Assembly: GCA_943736015.1 (NCBI GenBank)
Contig: OX031060.1
Location: 578,001-642,000 of the forward strand
Length of the DNA: 64,000 nucleotides
Reading direction: 5' to 3'
From: Tridacna crocea
Taxonomy: Eukaryota > Mollusca > Bivalvia > Cardiida > Cardiidae
Shown: in pieces, positions 1-12,300 of the stretch
Layout: every line of letters starts with the position of its first letter
How positions within the stretch are numbered: the stretch's first letter is position 1
Notes under the pieces: generated by a model
What the model was told of the DNA's origin: nothing
What the model saw: the letters and a program-made list of their open reading frames with translations, nothing else
The model's database searches: none
Program-made: the position numbers and the translations under genes

Positions 1-102
1 AGCCTGAACTGTCTGCGCAAGCTAATGTGAAATGACACTTACCGTTCTAAGGTGATTTTCTGTTTCGCAAAAGTCTACTGTAGGACAATATCTAATGTAG
101 TC

Positions 103-165
103 GTAAAGTGCCGTCTCGGATTAGCCTGCGCGGACTGCGCAGGCTGATCCGAGACGACACTTTAC
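103..165. repeat. Hairpin core of a short palindromic element
   Basis: Two 29-base arms, beginning GTAAAGTGCCGTCTCGG and ending in the reverse complement, pair with two mismatches around a 5-base loop. Flanking bases (about 62-187) match in inverse orientation the copy near 37826-37925, so this is a dispersed MITE-like repeat. Confidence 0.8.
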
Positions 166-303
166 GCAAATGTCCGAATGCCCCTTTTCCCGTGTTGCAG
201 GCCAAATTATTATAACTTTGAACAAATCCTATATCTGATCCTCCCGTAGAAATTAGATCTAGATACTAAAAGTAGCCAAAAGAATGATCTGATTCATTTT
301 CAG

Positions 304-383
304 GTGAGTGTGCAGCAACAATTTATAGGAATACATGTTTGCATGCTATTCAGGACTGGGTTCATTTTGACCTTTGATAAAAA
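304..383 (+). CDS. Host gene 1 exon a (candidate)
   Basis: Follows a TTTTCAG acceptor and ends at GTGAGT. The only fully open frame ends in TFDK, as near the start of vWF D domains, and leaves phase 2, which the next exon accepts. Too short for certainty. Confidence 0.45.
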
Positions 384-3300
384 GTGAGTATATTAATATT
401 CTTATTTATAGAACTGCAATATTCACCTCGAATTAGAAATTATGTATGGCAGACAAACTTAGTCTTTGTACTTCGAGCCCTGGGTCCATATTCACCAATC
501 ATTTATTAGTGTTTAACCTCATCTGCCGTCCAATCAAATGGCCCCATATTTTGAAAAGAAAAACGTCCGTTTTATTTATTACACCTGGCTCCCTGAACAA
601 GTGATTATTAAGAGTTCGCCACTTTATCGTTAAGCGTTTAAGGCGAAGAGCGCATGCGCCAGTGAACTGTGGAAACTCCGTCCTACTGTCCTGTCAGACC
701 GACATGTTCTGTACTACATGTATAAGTGCCTATCAACCCTTTCATCACCTCATTTGAAACATTTGACAGTTTCATTTTGATCACTGGACAATTTCAATTT
801 TGTATCATAGGTTTTAAGTATTATTTGTAGATCTAAGCGATAGACAATGCAGAATTCAAGTGAACCAACTCATCTGGCTGCCTCGTCTTAATTGGTACGG
901 TTTACAAGTATCAATATCGGTTCTGGGGAAGCAGGGTTAATTGACATGGCTTGAAAACAATGAATTAAAAAGAAAATAATAAAAACTTCTCGATTGGATC
1001 ATAGATATTAATTCTAATTAATTGAGTCACAGACGGTATCACGAAGTCTTTTTTTAGATGCAGCCCACTTAGAGAATAATTTAATCGAAATGGGGAAAAA
1101 GGCAAAATGGAGGTACACACTGTTGTTCTATATTCAATTGTTATTTCAGAACGGTTAAGGCAAGGAATTCTGCGTCAGATTTTGTTACCGTATATAAGCG
1201 CACAGACCTAGAGGCAGAGGTAAAAACCGAATCTCTTCTTTATACTTAACCCGTTACCAGACAATAAAATTTAAGCCTTGTCCAGATTGAAATAATTGGC
1301 AGACGACAATTTCAATGTGGCACAAACAGTGCAATCAGTTTTTGATGGAGTAGAAAACCTTTTGGGAAAAGGAGAAAATGCTGGTTACCAGCATTTTCTC
1401 CTTTTCCTAAAATGTTCTCAGAAGGCTTCTTTCTAAAGGTCATTAAAAGTCGTCATTGTGTGGTAAAGGGTTAAAATGTATGAGCCATCCTCCAACAAAA
1501 GGGGTTTTATCCATCTCTAGATAAAGATTCCAAGCAAGTCATTCCCGGATAGTGGATCCATATAATGCATTTTAGTCTAACAACGGACAGAATCATTGGG
1601 TAAACTGGTTCATCGACATGTAGAAAATTGACATAGAGTAAAAAGCTTCGGCTCAGGTCAATATGCGCGGACAGCAAAGGCTTACTTGGTCGATATCTTT
1701 CGTAGATACATTTAGCCCCTTTTTTCACAGAGAACAACTCAACATAATATATTTCTGTTTCTAAAGGCTGTTAGCGTTCCAACAATCTACTTGCGGTCGT
1801 CTGTGTCCGTGGCAGTCCCAAAGAAGTGATAATTGTGTGCACTATCGAAAGAAGAAACAAATCACTTTCGTATGGCAACAACCACTGAAGCTGTGTTGCA
1901 AATCAGAAAACATATAGAAAATAGATGCAATTTTGCAAATATCGCTCATTGCGTATTCAAAGCATTTTACTTACGACAAACTCCATATATTCTCAAAATC
2001 GATGTGACAAGAAAGGATTAAGATTTTGACGCAAAAATGAAAGCAATCCCATTTTTCTCCATCATTTGAAATTTTAGACAGATATGTATAATGTTATTAA
2101 GAGATTTTCCTACTTCATGATTAAATTCTTTTATGCTATTGTTTCAACTTGCCATTTTTTTTAATTTGTTATATCTTTACGGTATAAGATATCTGAAGAA
2201 GTTTGACAGTTGAAAAAGGTGAAGGATACGTTTTAGCTCTGCATCAGAGTACCAAAAGAGTAATTTGATGATATTGATATCTTGATTTGAATAAATCGAA
2301 TTTTAATTAACTTTGTCTGCTCTTGATTTTCTTTACTCCTAGGCCATGGCAATCGTCAATATTTCTTTTTTAAGAAATTGCTATAGATGATGTGTTATTA
2401 ATGACTCCTTTTCTTTTACTTTTTCCAGTCAATACAGCGTTTTCTTTTATTAATTATGATATTTCTAAAACTTTATAAAAATAAAAAGAAAGAAATGTTC
2501 AAGGGGTCATGTTGGTTATCGAAAATGTAGAATATGTATAACGACGCAGTTGAAACTGCTTTCTTCCAACAGATTCAGATTGAAATCGACAGTTCATCTT
2601 CCATTCCAAAACTGATTGGAGTATACGCTAGAGCAGGGAAAGACGTGTTTGAGATTCACCATACATTGCTGAACCACTCTACAGCATACAAATCCCAACA
2701 ATCAGGCACAACATTACTTAGAGTATACAAGCTAGACAGCCTTTACTACACAGTAAGACTGTGATTTTTTTTGTGTACAGACTTTCTGGATTTTTTTTTT
2801 TTTTCTTTTAATTTTTGTAGCCATTACAGTTTGTTTTGCTTTTTTTTAACTAGATAAATTTACGTTAGATTATGAATTAGTTTCGAATGTGTGGGCAAAA
2901 CAACTAAAAGAACATCCATTTGTTTTACTCTTTTGCTCTTTCCTTAAGAATCACCAGGACCTATTTCTGTTTAGCAATTGAAGACCATACTTTTAATTTG
3001 CAGATTACACTCCCTCATGGAACCGAGATACTTGTCCACATAGATCCAGATTCCATTGAAGGGTACTCCTTGTCGGCTATTATTGTTGCATCACCCTCAG
3101 ATTATTCTAAAGCACAAGGTATTTGCGGTAATTTCGACGAAAATCCGGAGAATGATCTGATGGATAAGAATCAAAACGCGGTGGCAGACGATGACAGCTT
3201 TGTTACAGCATGGAAGTGAGTAATTTAAATAATTGTTGAAAAACTATGTCTAAAAATGGCCCAAGGACTGTAAAATCTTGTACTTAGAATATCAAATTAC

Positions 3301-6300
3301 TCATTGATTAATTTTGCTAAAATAGTTCTTTGGTTTTAACGTTTAGGTCGTCATTTGTTTAGAATTTGATGAACATTTCTGTACATGAACAACCTCTAAT
3401 CACAGACAAAGTTTAGCTTCTCTAATTATCTTATTTCAACGTTCTTTAAGTCCTGTCCATTGGATCAGAGATTTTTTCTGGATGGGAATTTATCAAAGGA
3501 AATCGACTCTGTGATGAGTGTTTTAATGTTCGGTAATTTAATGGAATGTTTCTTCAACAAAGGTGTTAACATTCTGTATTTATGTTCAAAGACTATTTGG
3601 TCCTTTCGGTGAAATGTTTTTTTTACAAACTAAAGAATATAGTTATATATAAACAAAATAAAAGGAAATCTCAGCACAGACCACAATATAATAATTTCTC
3701 ATCATTTTTTTTTTCTTTTTTGTTTTTCAAATAATGTCCGTTACTTAGAAAATGACCCAAAACATTGCCTATATTTCACACAAAATTATACAGGGATAAT
3801 TTAAAAGCTCTTTTTATCACACAACTCCTCTTGTCTTCAGTGTAATACAGCGACTACGTATTTTTTATCTCACAGATAAGGAAATAGTGCTGAAACATTA
3901 CCGACCTAGGATTTTGAGAAACAGTTACGGTCAAAATTTGTTATCATGATAAGTTGTTACTTTAACCATTCTTAGATTCAAAACAAAATCAACATATGCA
4001 GGTTTCTTTGGACCTATTTTTCGTTCGTAATGTACCTGGTGCAGCGAATATGCTCCATGTAGATTTCATTACACATTACTCCTATGCATCTATGTTTCAA
4101 TACAATATGGCCTATATTTTTTGTTGTACGGTTATATGATAGTTGGCTTTGGGGTAAGAATTTATTTAACTTCTTCACACAAAAAAAATGTTATTTAGCT
4201 TACCAAAGGCTCGCATTATATATTTTTGTAGACTTGTTTAATAAAATCTTATCTCAAACACTAGCTCATACCAGATCCTAAATTTCTGAAAATCATTAAG
4301 CCTAAGGTTTTTAATAACTGCATCTTAAACGTCAACTTTTACTGCTCCACGTGGATATGATACTTTACATCAGGTCACGGAAAGAAATATGTGAAAACAT
4401 CTTATTAACCCTTTACCCCATAGGGCATTTCTATGGTATCTCTAACTGACCCGAAATAACAGCAAAGATGAAGCCGTTTCTTATGTGTATATGACACCTT
4501 TTGATAGTGTAGAAAACATTGTGGCAAAAGGTGAAATTGCTCGTGACGAGCAATTTCACCTTTTGCCACAAAGTTTTCCAAAGGCTCCTTCAAGCAATGC
4601 GTAGAAATGGGTATCTATGGAGTAAAGGGTTAAAAAATCCCTCATCTGAAACCTCATTCCTTTTGTGGCCGTCATCGTAAATATCGTCCATCTATCCTGT
4701 ATTTAAAATCTATTTGCCTCTTGTGTTAGACCATCATTCCCTATAGTTACCAACCATTCCTGAAAAAAAATCTTTCTTTCTCTTGGATATCCTAATTCTC
4801 AAACTTCTGTTTGGCTTAATTGTGTTACTTTTGTCCAATGAAATTAAACTAAAAAAGTAATTAACAATACATGAAGACGGGTTCAAGTGCTGTAATTAGA
4901 TATGAAAATGAAGTTTATTACATGCCGAAACGAAATCTGGATTAATGGAACATTATTGTCATCTATTGAGATCCCGAATTTTTTGCCTTTATACCTCGCA
5001 GACCAGAAAACCGGCTGTCTCAATGGACACCTCCTGTTTGGCCTTCCACTGAGCAAAAATGCATTTGCCACACAAGTCATACACAGCCGGACATGATATG
5101 TGGAGCACAGGACGACCTCACATGTAAGGATGGACCCATCACTAGATACGGATCAGTGTTTACGGCAACTTCCAATAGCAGACGACGTAGAAACGTAGCC
5201 GAGGAAGCTAACAAGAATATGCTTGAGTTGCCTATCAAAACGCCAGATGTTCGTGTTCATAAGAGATCTTTTAAAAACAAGAAAATAGATGGACACCACA
5301 TTTCAAAGGTAACGAAAGTGCTTGATTCTGCTTGATTCTGTAAAGTCGGAATACGAAAATCGCTAATTATTATAACTGTTAACCGGTAGAAATTTACCAG
5401 GAAGAAAATGTCTGTCAGTAAATCTAATGTCAAGCCTTCTGCTGCAGGTAGGTTTTGAAATCACTGGTGACTAAAGATGGCTGTATAGAGATCAACTTTA
5501 ATCAAATGCTCATATAATTGATTTACAATGTTTGTCGGACCATTTCTTTTGAAAATAACATCAGGTCATAAATATGTCACTAGGTCAAATGAAAAGAATA
5601 GAAATATTGCGTTAGCACTTTTCCTAGCTCATTGTTTCTTGGCCTTTTGTCCCGAATTTGACTTTAATTAAATTAATTATAAGATAAAAGATTGGCGATT
5701 GCGTAAATGAGTGGACAAGTTGGATAAACAGGATATGTGGGCAAGGTAGAGGTAGAATTTTTATGTCAACTTTATCGATCAAGATGTTGTTCACGGTGAC
5801 ATCTTCAACGAACATCAAATAGCTGAAAATAGCTAGTTGAGAAAACGGTCAGTCCTTAATGAAAAAGATTAGAATTTGCTCTCGAAGCCTCATTTGGTGT
5901 TCGCCAGCAATAGTTCTCAGCTTGAATTTTCTACAATTTTGTTATCTGGTTCCCGAGCACGTTACCTTGGAAAGCAATGCATGTCAGGAACCTAAAGTAT
6001 TATATGCGTATATTTGCCGTACATTTCTCGCACCGTCCGTAATATTATGATGTGTTCTGGTGTGGTGTAAGGGATGCCATAGGGAATGCACGAAAACAAC
6101 AATACTGAGTTTTAAGGAAGGTCAAAGAAAAAAAGGTTGTAGAAGCATGAAATGAAAAGAATACAGCTGATTTTTCGACGAACTATCGAAATTTATTTCA
6201 TCGAGTTTATTTTCACTCTTGGCTGCGCCACTAACGAAACTATTACCGATAATGTCCACACGATTAAATTAACCCTTTCCCAAACAATCCCTGGTTTTTA

Positions 6301-9300
6301 CGGGTCAGGAATAGAAGACTTTTGAAAACATTGTGGGAAAAGGAGAAAATGCTGGTTACCAGCATTTTCTCCTTTTCCCACAATGTTTTATACCTATCAT
6401 ATAGAAAAATAATCTTTTAGCAACTGTTAATTTGTCATCTGCAAAATGCTTTCAATTTGGTCTGGTCCAAAATTTGGCGTTTGGGAAAGGGTTAAAGTTC
6501 AATCTTTTTATTATTTTACAGAGAGACGCCACCACGTTTTGTGATAGGTTGATAAATTATTGCGAGTTGATTACAAATGAAGAGGTCATCGGAACTGCTG
6601 TGAAAGAGCAGATAATGAATTTTTGTATTGATGATTATGGTGTTAGTATTTTCATTATTATCAAAGTTGTTGTTTTGTTTTTTTTTTTTAGCAAAATAAA
6701 AAATAAAATAAAGACGATTTCCAATAAACTGCAGTATATGTGTGATGTAATACGCTCCTTGTCAATCGACAAAATTTTAGGCTAGTCCGAATTGAAAGCA
6801 TTGCAGAGGACGAAGTGATGAAATGAGTCATTGAAAATTTTAATTACTATTATCTACATAAACTTTCAACGGCACAACCGCCTTCCTCAAGTGTTACCTT
6901 GTGTTTCAATGTGCATTGTATCACAGAGTAGCACTTTCACAGGAATGCGGTTGTACCGTGGAAAGCTTGCATAGATTATAGTAATTAAAATTTACGTTTC
7001 TCAAGAAGAAGATATGTGTATTTTCATTGAAAATGTAGACGTACTGCGGCGAAATGCGAAAATACTTTTAACCAGCATTTTCTCCTTTTCCTACAGTGTA
7101 TGAGAAAAAGCTCATATGTTTTTGCAGTGTAATGGAAACGCAGTATTGTTTGGTAAAGGGTCAGTCATTCTAGGTGATCTGTCTCATCTCTTTTAATATA
7201 GAGTAACTTAAAAGAGAGGACAAAAGGATCCGGATAAATCCTTGTGATAATTAACCACTTTAACAATTTAGGGCTCAAAAGGCCTTTAAAAATGTTTATT
7301 GTAGTGAAAAGAAATTCATTTAATTTTATTTTTTTTTATCTCAATGTTTTCTAATTGTCTAAACATTGGAGTCAACTGTGCGATTTTCAAAACAGCTGAA
7401 ATCAAAATTTGTTATTCGATGAAAGAGTTAGATATTGTCAATGACTGAAATCATTTATAACTTAAATGTTACTCCAAAATTAAGGTTTATATGTTGAATG
7501 TGTACAAACGCGTATTGGGCTGCGTCAAAACTTTTTGCTTCAGATAAGTTTGCTACATGTCCAAAGATCCTTTTACCACTGGCTTCAGACAGTTGTTAGA
7601 CAAACTAGGTTTCGTGAATCCATAGTTATGTGTGTTTTATTTGATATGATCCATTACTAAGATGAATTAGAAACCCTTTGTCAAAGTGCCGCAGTAGATA
7701 ACAAAGTGGCTATTCCAGCTAATTCCCTCCATATCTACCACAAAAACGCATTCCCTCCCCGTTCATCCCGATCGCATCAATCGCTTCATCCCGATCGCAT
7801 CAATCGCTTTACCAATTTGATGTGTCAGTGACTTGACTAATTGGGTGCCCAATACAACATATAATATACATGGTTGGTATATTATATGCATAACCTACTT
7901 ATGTGAATGAATGCGCCTATAATTCAATTTCATTGCCTACTACTACATACATTAAGTTTTTTTTTGATTTTTTAAGTTAAGAAAAATATTTTATATTTAT
8001 AAAAATGGTTGATGAATATTATGCAAATGAATTTTTAAATAGATACAAGAAAAAAGAACTCGTTGACATGGTTAAAAGCCATAGATTAGATTCTTTTACC
8101 AGAAAAAGTGTAAGTTATATGACCAAACGAGAATTAATTATTATACTTCTTTCTAATGATGTTAAACCAGATGTATCTAAGAAACTATTAATAAAAGCAT
8201 GTCGACGTTATTGGTGAAAAAATATTTTTAAATTAAGGAAATGAATTATAAATAAATTTTGAAAACTTTAAGTTAAGGAAAAAAAATATTAATAAAAAAA
8301 TGAAAGGAATTGAAACTCTGAACAAACACTTTGAAGAAAGAATCCAAATTAATAAAATCACCAGTAAAATAAACCAATACCGAGAAATAGGCGTTGTTGT
8401 AACGAATTATTTCTGCGATAATAGATTTAAAACTGTGGAGGAAACGATAGATTTTATTAAAAGCATAAAAGGATTTTACTATGCCTTATGGGAAAATAAT
8501 ACATACGATGAGGTAGATATAAAAACATTTATATTTAATAAAGACTATTCTAAATGTATAGATAGTTTTGTTCTTAATAGTTTATATCAAGAATGGTTAG
8601 ATCTGTACAATTTGTTTTTTAATTACTTTGAAGATGCTTTACGTAGTTTTAAATATAATTTTAAATCCAAAAATAATTCTTGCGCTCCTTTTAAAATAAA
8701 AATCAAATTAGAAGGAAGGTGTTTTTATCCGATGCCCATAGAACATTTAAACGAAATAAAAAAATTTAAAGAAGATAGATGTGTCGTGTGCTTAAATAAC
8801 GAGCCTACAGTTCTCTATGAAGAATGTGGGCACCTGGCTATTTGCGATGACTGTAGTAATATGATGGATAACGCTAACTGTCCGATTTGTAGGACAGAAA
8901 CCATTAGAACATATTTAATAAACATAAGCTCATAAATATTCATTTTTATGGCATGTTGATCTAAAGCGTAGTAAACCAAAGAGGAAGTATAAATGTTAAT
9001 GATTACGCTGTAATCTTCAACGATTATGTGTAATACTACATACAACCAAAGAGGAAGTATAAATATCAATGATTACGCTGTAATCTTCAATGAATGTGTA
9101 TACTACCCAAACCCTTTTTTCCTTTACGCGTATAACTCTATATCTTCGTCTTAAAAAAATATAACTTCTTTCTTTTAATGAGAGAAGTTATATTTCATTT
9201 ACAAATTTAATTCAAATAACAATGAAATGTGAACTACAGATTTAATTAATAGTCTAAAGTCAAAAGAATCTTCTGTAAAAGCTTCAATAGTAACAGGTGT

Positions 9301-12300
9301 TTCTGGCCGTATTTCACCAATTGGATCATCATAAACGATTTTTTTTAGACCATTAATTCTTCCTTCCCAACTAAAAGCTTCAACGGTACCAAATTTAAAT
9401 AAACCATTTATTTTTATCTTACTTTCATTTAACCAATTAGCGGATGGAAGATTAATACGTTCAGTTGCCCACTTATCTCCAGAAGCAATCGTAGTATGTA
9501 CTTCTGTGTTAAAACCTATTAATTTTCCATGTGTTGGTGGAATGAAATGGTTTACAAACTTCCCCATCTCATCTTTTTTTAATTCGATAGGAGAAGTTCC
9601 AAAATTAAAATCAAAAGAAAGCCTCTTATTTAATACTGAACTATATCGTGCTATTCCTTCTACTGATTTAAAAACTTTAAATTCTTCAAGAGTTAAAATA
9701 TCAGGTCCATAAAAATAAGCTGTTACACAGATTATAGGTTTTCTTACACTCACTACATCATCCACATACTTCTTATTAGCCCCATCCCCCGGATTAACAG
9801 GCCTAGGCAAATTCAATAACTGCTTAAACCCCATATTAATATTCTCAGTAGCCTGATAATTCCCATTCTCCTTAAAAAATACGGTTCCCTCTGCTACTCC
9901 AGGAAGAGCCCCATCTCTAACATTATCCGCCATGAGAGTATCCACATATTTTTTGTTTACAGCGTCATTATCAATAAAGTTGTCTTGAAAAAGTGCAATT
10001 CGATGACTCGTTCCAATTTCACCCTGTGCTACGTAGTGGGGCCCTTTACCCAGCAAAAGCGCAACTTCATTACCATCTGAATCAGTTACTTTATTTGTTT
10101 TAGTAAGTGCACCGGGTTCTCTGTTTTTGTCTACATTATCATCCACATACTTCTTAGTAGCAGCATCAGCATCCTCTTCAGGTTCTTTGAGATTATTCAA
10201 AGCTTGAAAAGCCATGTTGATGGGGGCCGTGGCGGCGTAACTACCATTATCTTTTAAAAAGACATTAGGTAAATCAACAATTCGTCTACCTAACATTTGA
10301 CTCGTTCTATCAGTATACTCTCTAGCATTGGTTCCTACTCTATCAACATATTCCTTATTAGCAGCATCATCTTGCGCAGTTGGGGTAGGTAAACCAAAGA
10401 GTTTTTTATTTTTCATGTTTACGTCCGAAGATGTAACAAAATTTCCATTTTCATCTTTAAATTTTCCAACGTATTCATCCACATATTCTTTTACAGCATC
10501 ATCCACATACTCCTTATTAGCGGCTTCACGACCGTTTATAGGAGTTCTTAAACCACCTAACTTTTTACTAGCTAAAAATATTGCACCCTTAGCACTCCAC
10601 CCATCATCATCTTTCGGAGTAAAAGCATTTGTGCTATCCACATACCTCTTATTGACAGCATCAGCCTCTTCTGTAGGTTCACCTAACTCTTTAATCTTAA
10701 AATTCATCATATGAAGATTATTTTGTGATTGAAATTTATTACCTGGACCGTTTGCGTCTCCTGGAGCAATAACAAAAGGAGAATTACCGTCAAAGTAATT
10801 TCTAAGTTGATTACTCTTTGAATCAACGTATATTCTATTTGCAGCATCACCATCATTTTTAGGAAAGGGAATATTTAACAATTTATTACTATCCATATCT
10901 AAATCTTTCTTTGCCACAATGTTTCCATCTTGATTCCTTTTTAAAAAACCCTTTCCTTTACTTGTATCAACATAATTCTTTGTAGCAACATCTTGAGGAT
11001 TAGTTGGATTACTAACCTTAGTAAGTGTATTTCCATCCATATTTATTGAACCAGTAACTTTAGTTGTTCCATCTTTCCGTAAAAAGTTATTATTTATGTA
11101 AGCGAGAGGTACACCATCACCGCTTGTTTTAGATTCAATATCCATTCTTCCAAATTTATCAACAGGCATTTTTTTATTACTAAAATAAAGTATTTAAAAC
11201 ATTTTGGAACTCTTTACCTAAACCTAACTCTTTAAGTACGTAAAGACACAGATGCCCACAAAATACCTCTTCAGCTGGTTGTATCTGATCACTATTGTAA
11301 TGAATTGGACTTTTTAGGTATTCTCTAATTTCAATAGGAGGTTGTATACCATAACTGTCAAAGTAATTTTTAGTTTTACCGTTTTTATACCAAGCGACCC
11401 AATGAGTACCAGGGCCACCTGTGTCATCAAGGTTTAATATACCGCATTCCTTTTTCCTACACTTTTTCGGTAAAGCGTCTCTTACCATAACTCCTCTAAA
11501 AGAAGGAATCTTTAATTTTTTTACCGCACTTTCTAATTCGAAATTGTTTAACGGTCTATTTGGTAGTATAAGGTTTCCTACTGCAATATTTCTCATTTTT
11601 ATTATGTTGAAATATTTACTATATCACTATTATCAACCCATGAATTAAACTCATCGGAATAACCCTTCCACTTTACTAACGATTTATTTTTTCCCTTTTT
11701 AATAACCTTTTCTATCCTATACAACTCCTGACTAGTTTTTTGTAGCTCGGGTTCATAAAAGGTGCCTTGTATTTCTTCTCCATTAAGGTCTTTTATTTTA
11801 TACGTTACAGGCTTCGTATTTTTAACCTCGGAAACCGTAAAAACCTCTTCAGTCCATCTTGTAGTATATCCTTTCTCGAAAGTCTTCTTCTTTTTAGTTA
11901 TCCTTACATTATCTCCGACAGAAAACTTAGGTTTTATATCTCTTATTTCGAAACGATCGGGGTAAAGATTTCTCCAAACTTTTGTTTCATTTTCTTTTTT
12001 ACTCGCGTCTACCGGTGTCATCTTAATAGAAGAATGCCTCGTGTTATTATATTCTTTAACGAGGTCTTGTAGCACGTTAATGTAAACGTTCGTAGAGTTA
12101 GCAGAAAAATACTTCCACATTTTTTCTTTCATTGTTCTAATCCATCTCTCAACTACGCTAGATTTTTCCTCATTCTCAGTGGAATACAATTCAATCAGGT
12201 CTTTAACATCTTTGTTATAAAACTCTTTACCTTTATCTACCCACATTTTCTCCGGTTTTCTCTCCTTAAAAATACTCTTTAATGCTTTAGCGACAGACTT

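Noticed and set aside
1833-2021. 62-codon frame as an upstream exon of the VWDE-like gene
   Set aside because: No acceptor or donor fits the phase needed, whereas exons at 304 and 1150 do.
10328-10714. 128-codon plus-strand frame opposite the fibre-like gene
   Set aside because: Antisense shadow of the repeated NKKYVD codons; no start signal and no sensible protein pattern.
11762-12072. Plus-strand frames opposite the integrase
   Set aside because: Antisense shadows of a clearly conserved coding frame.
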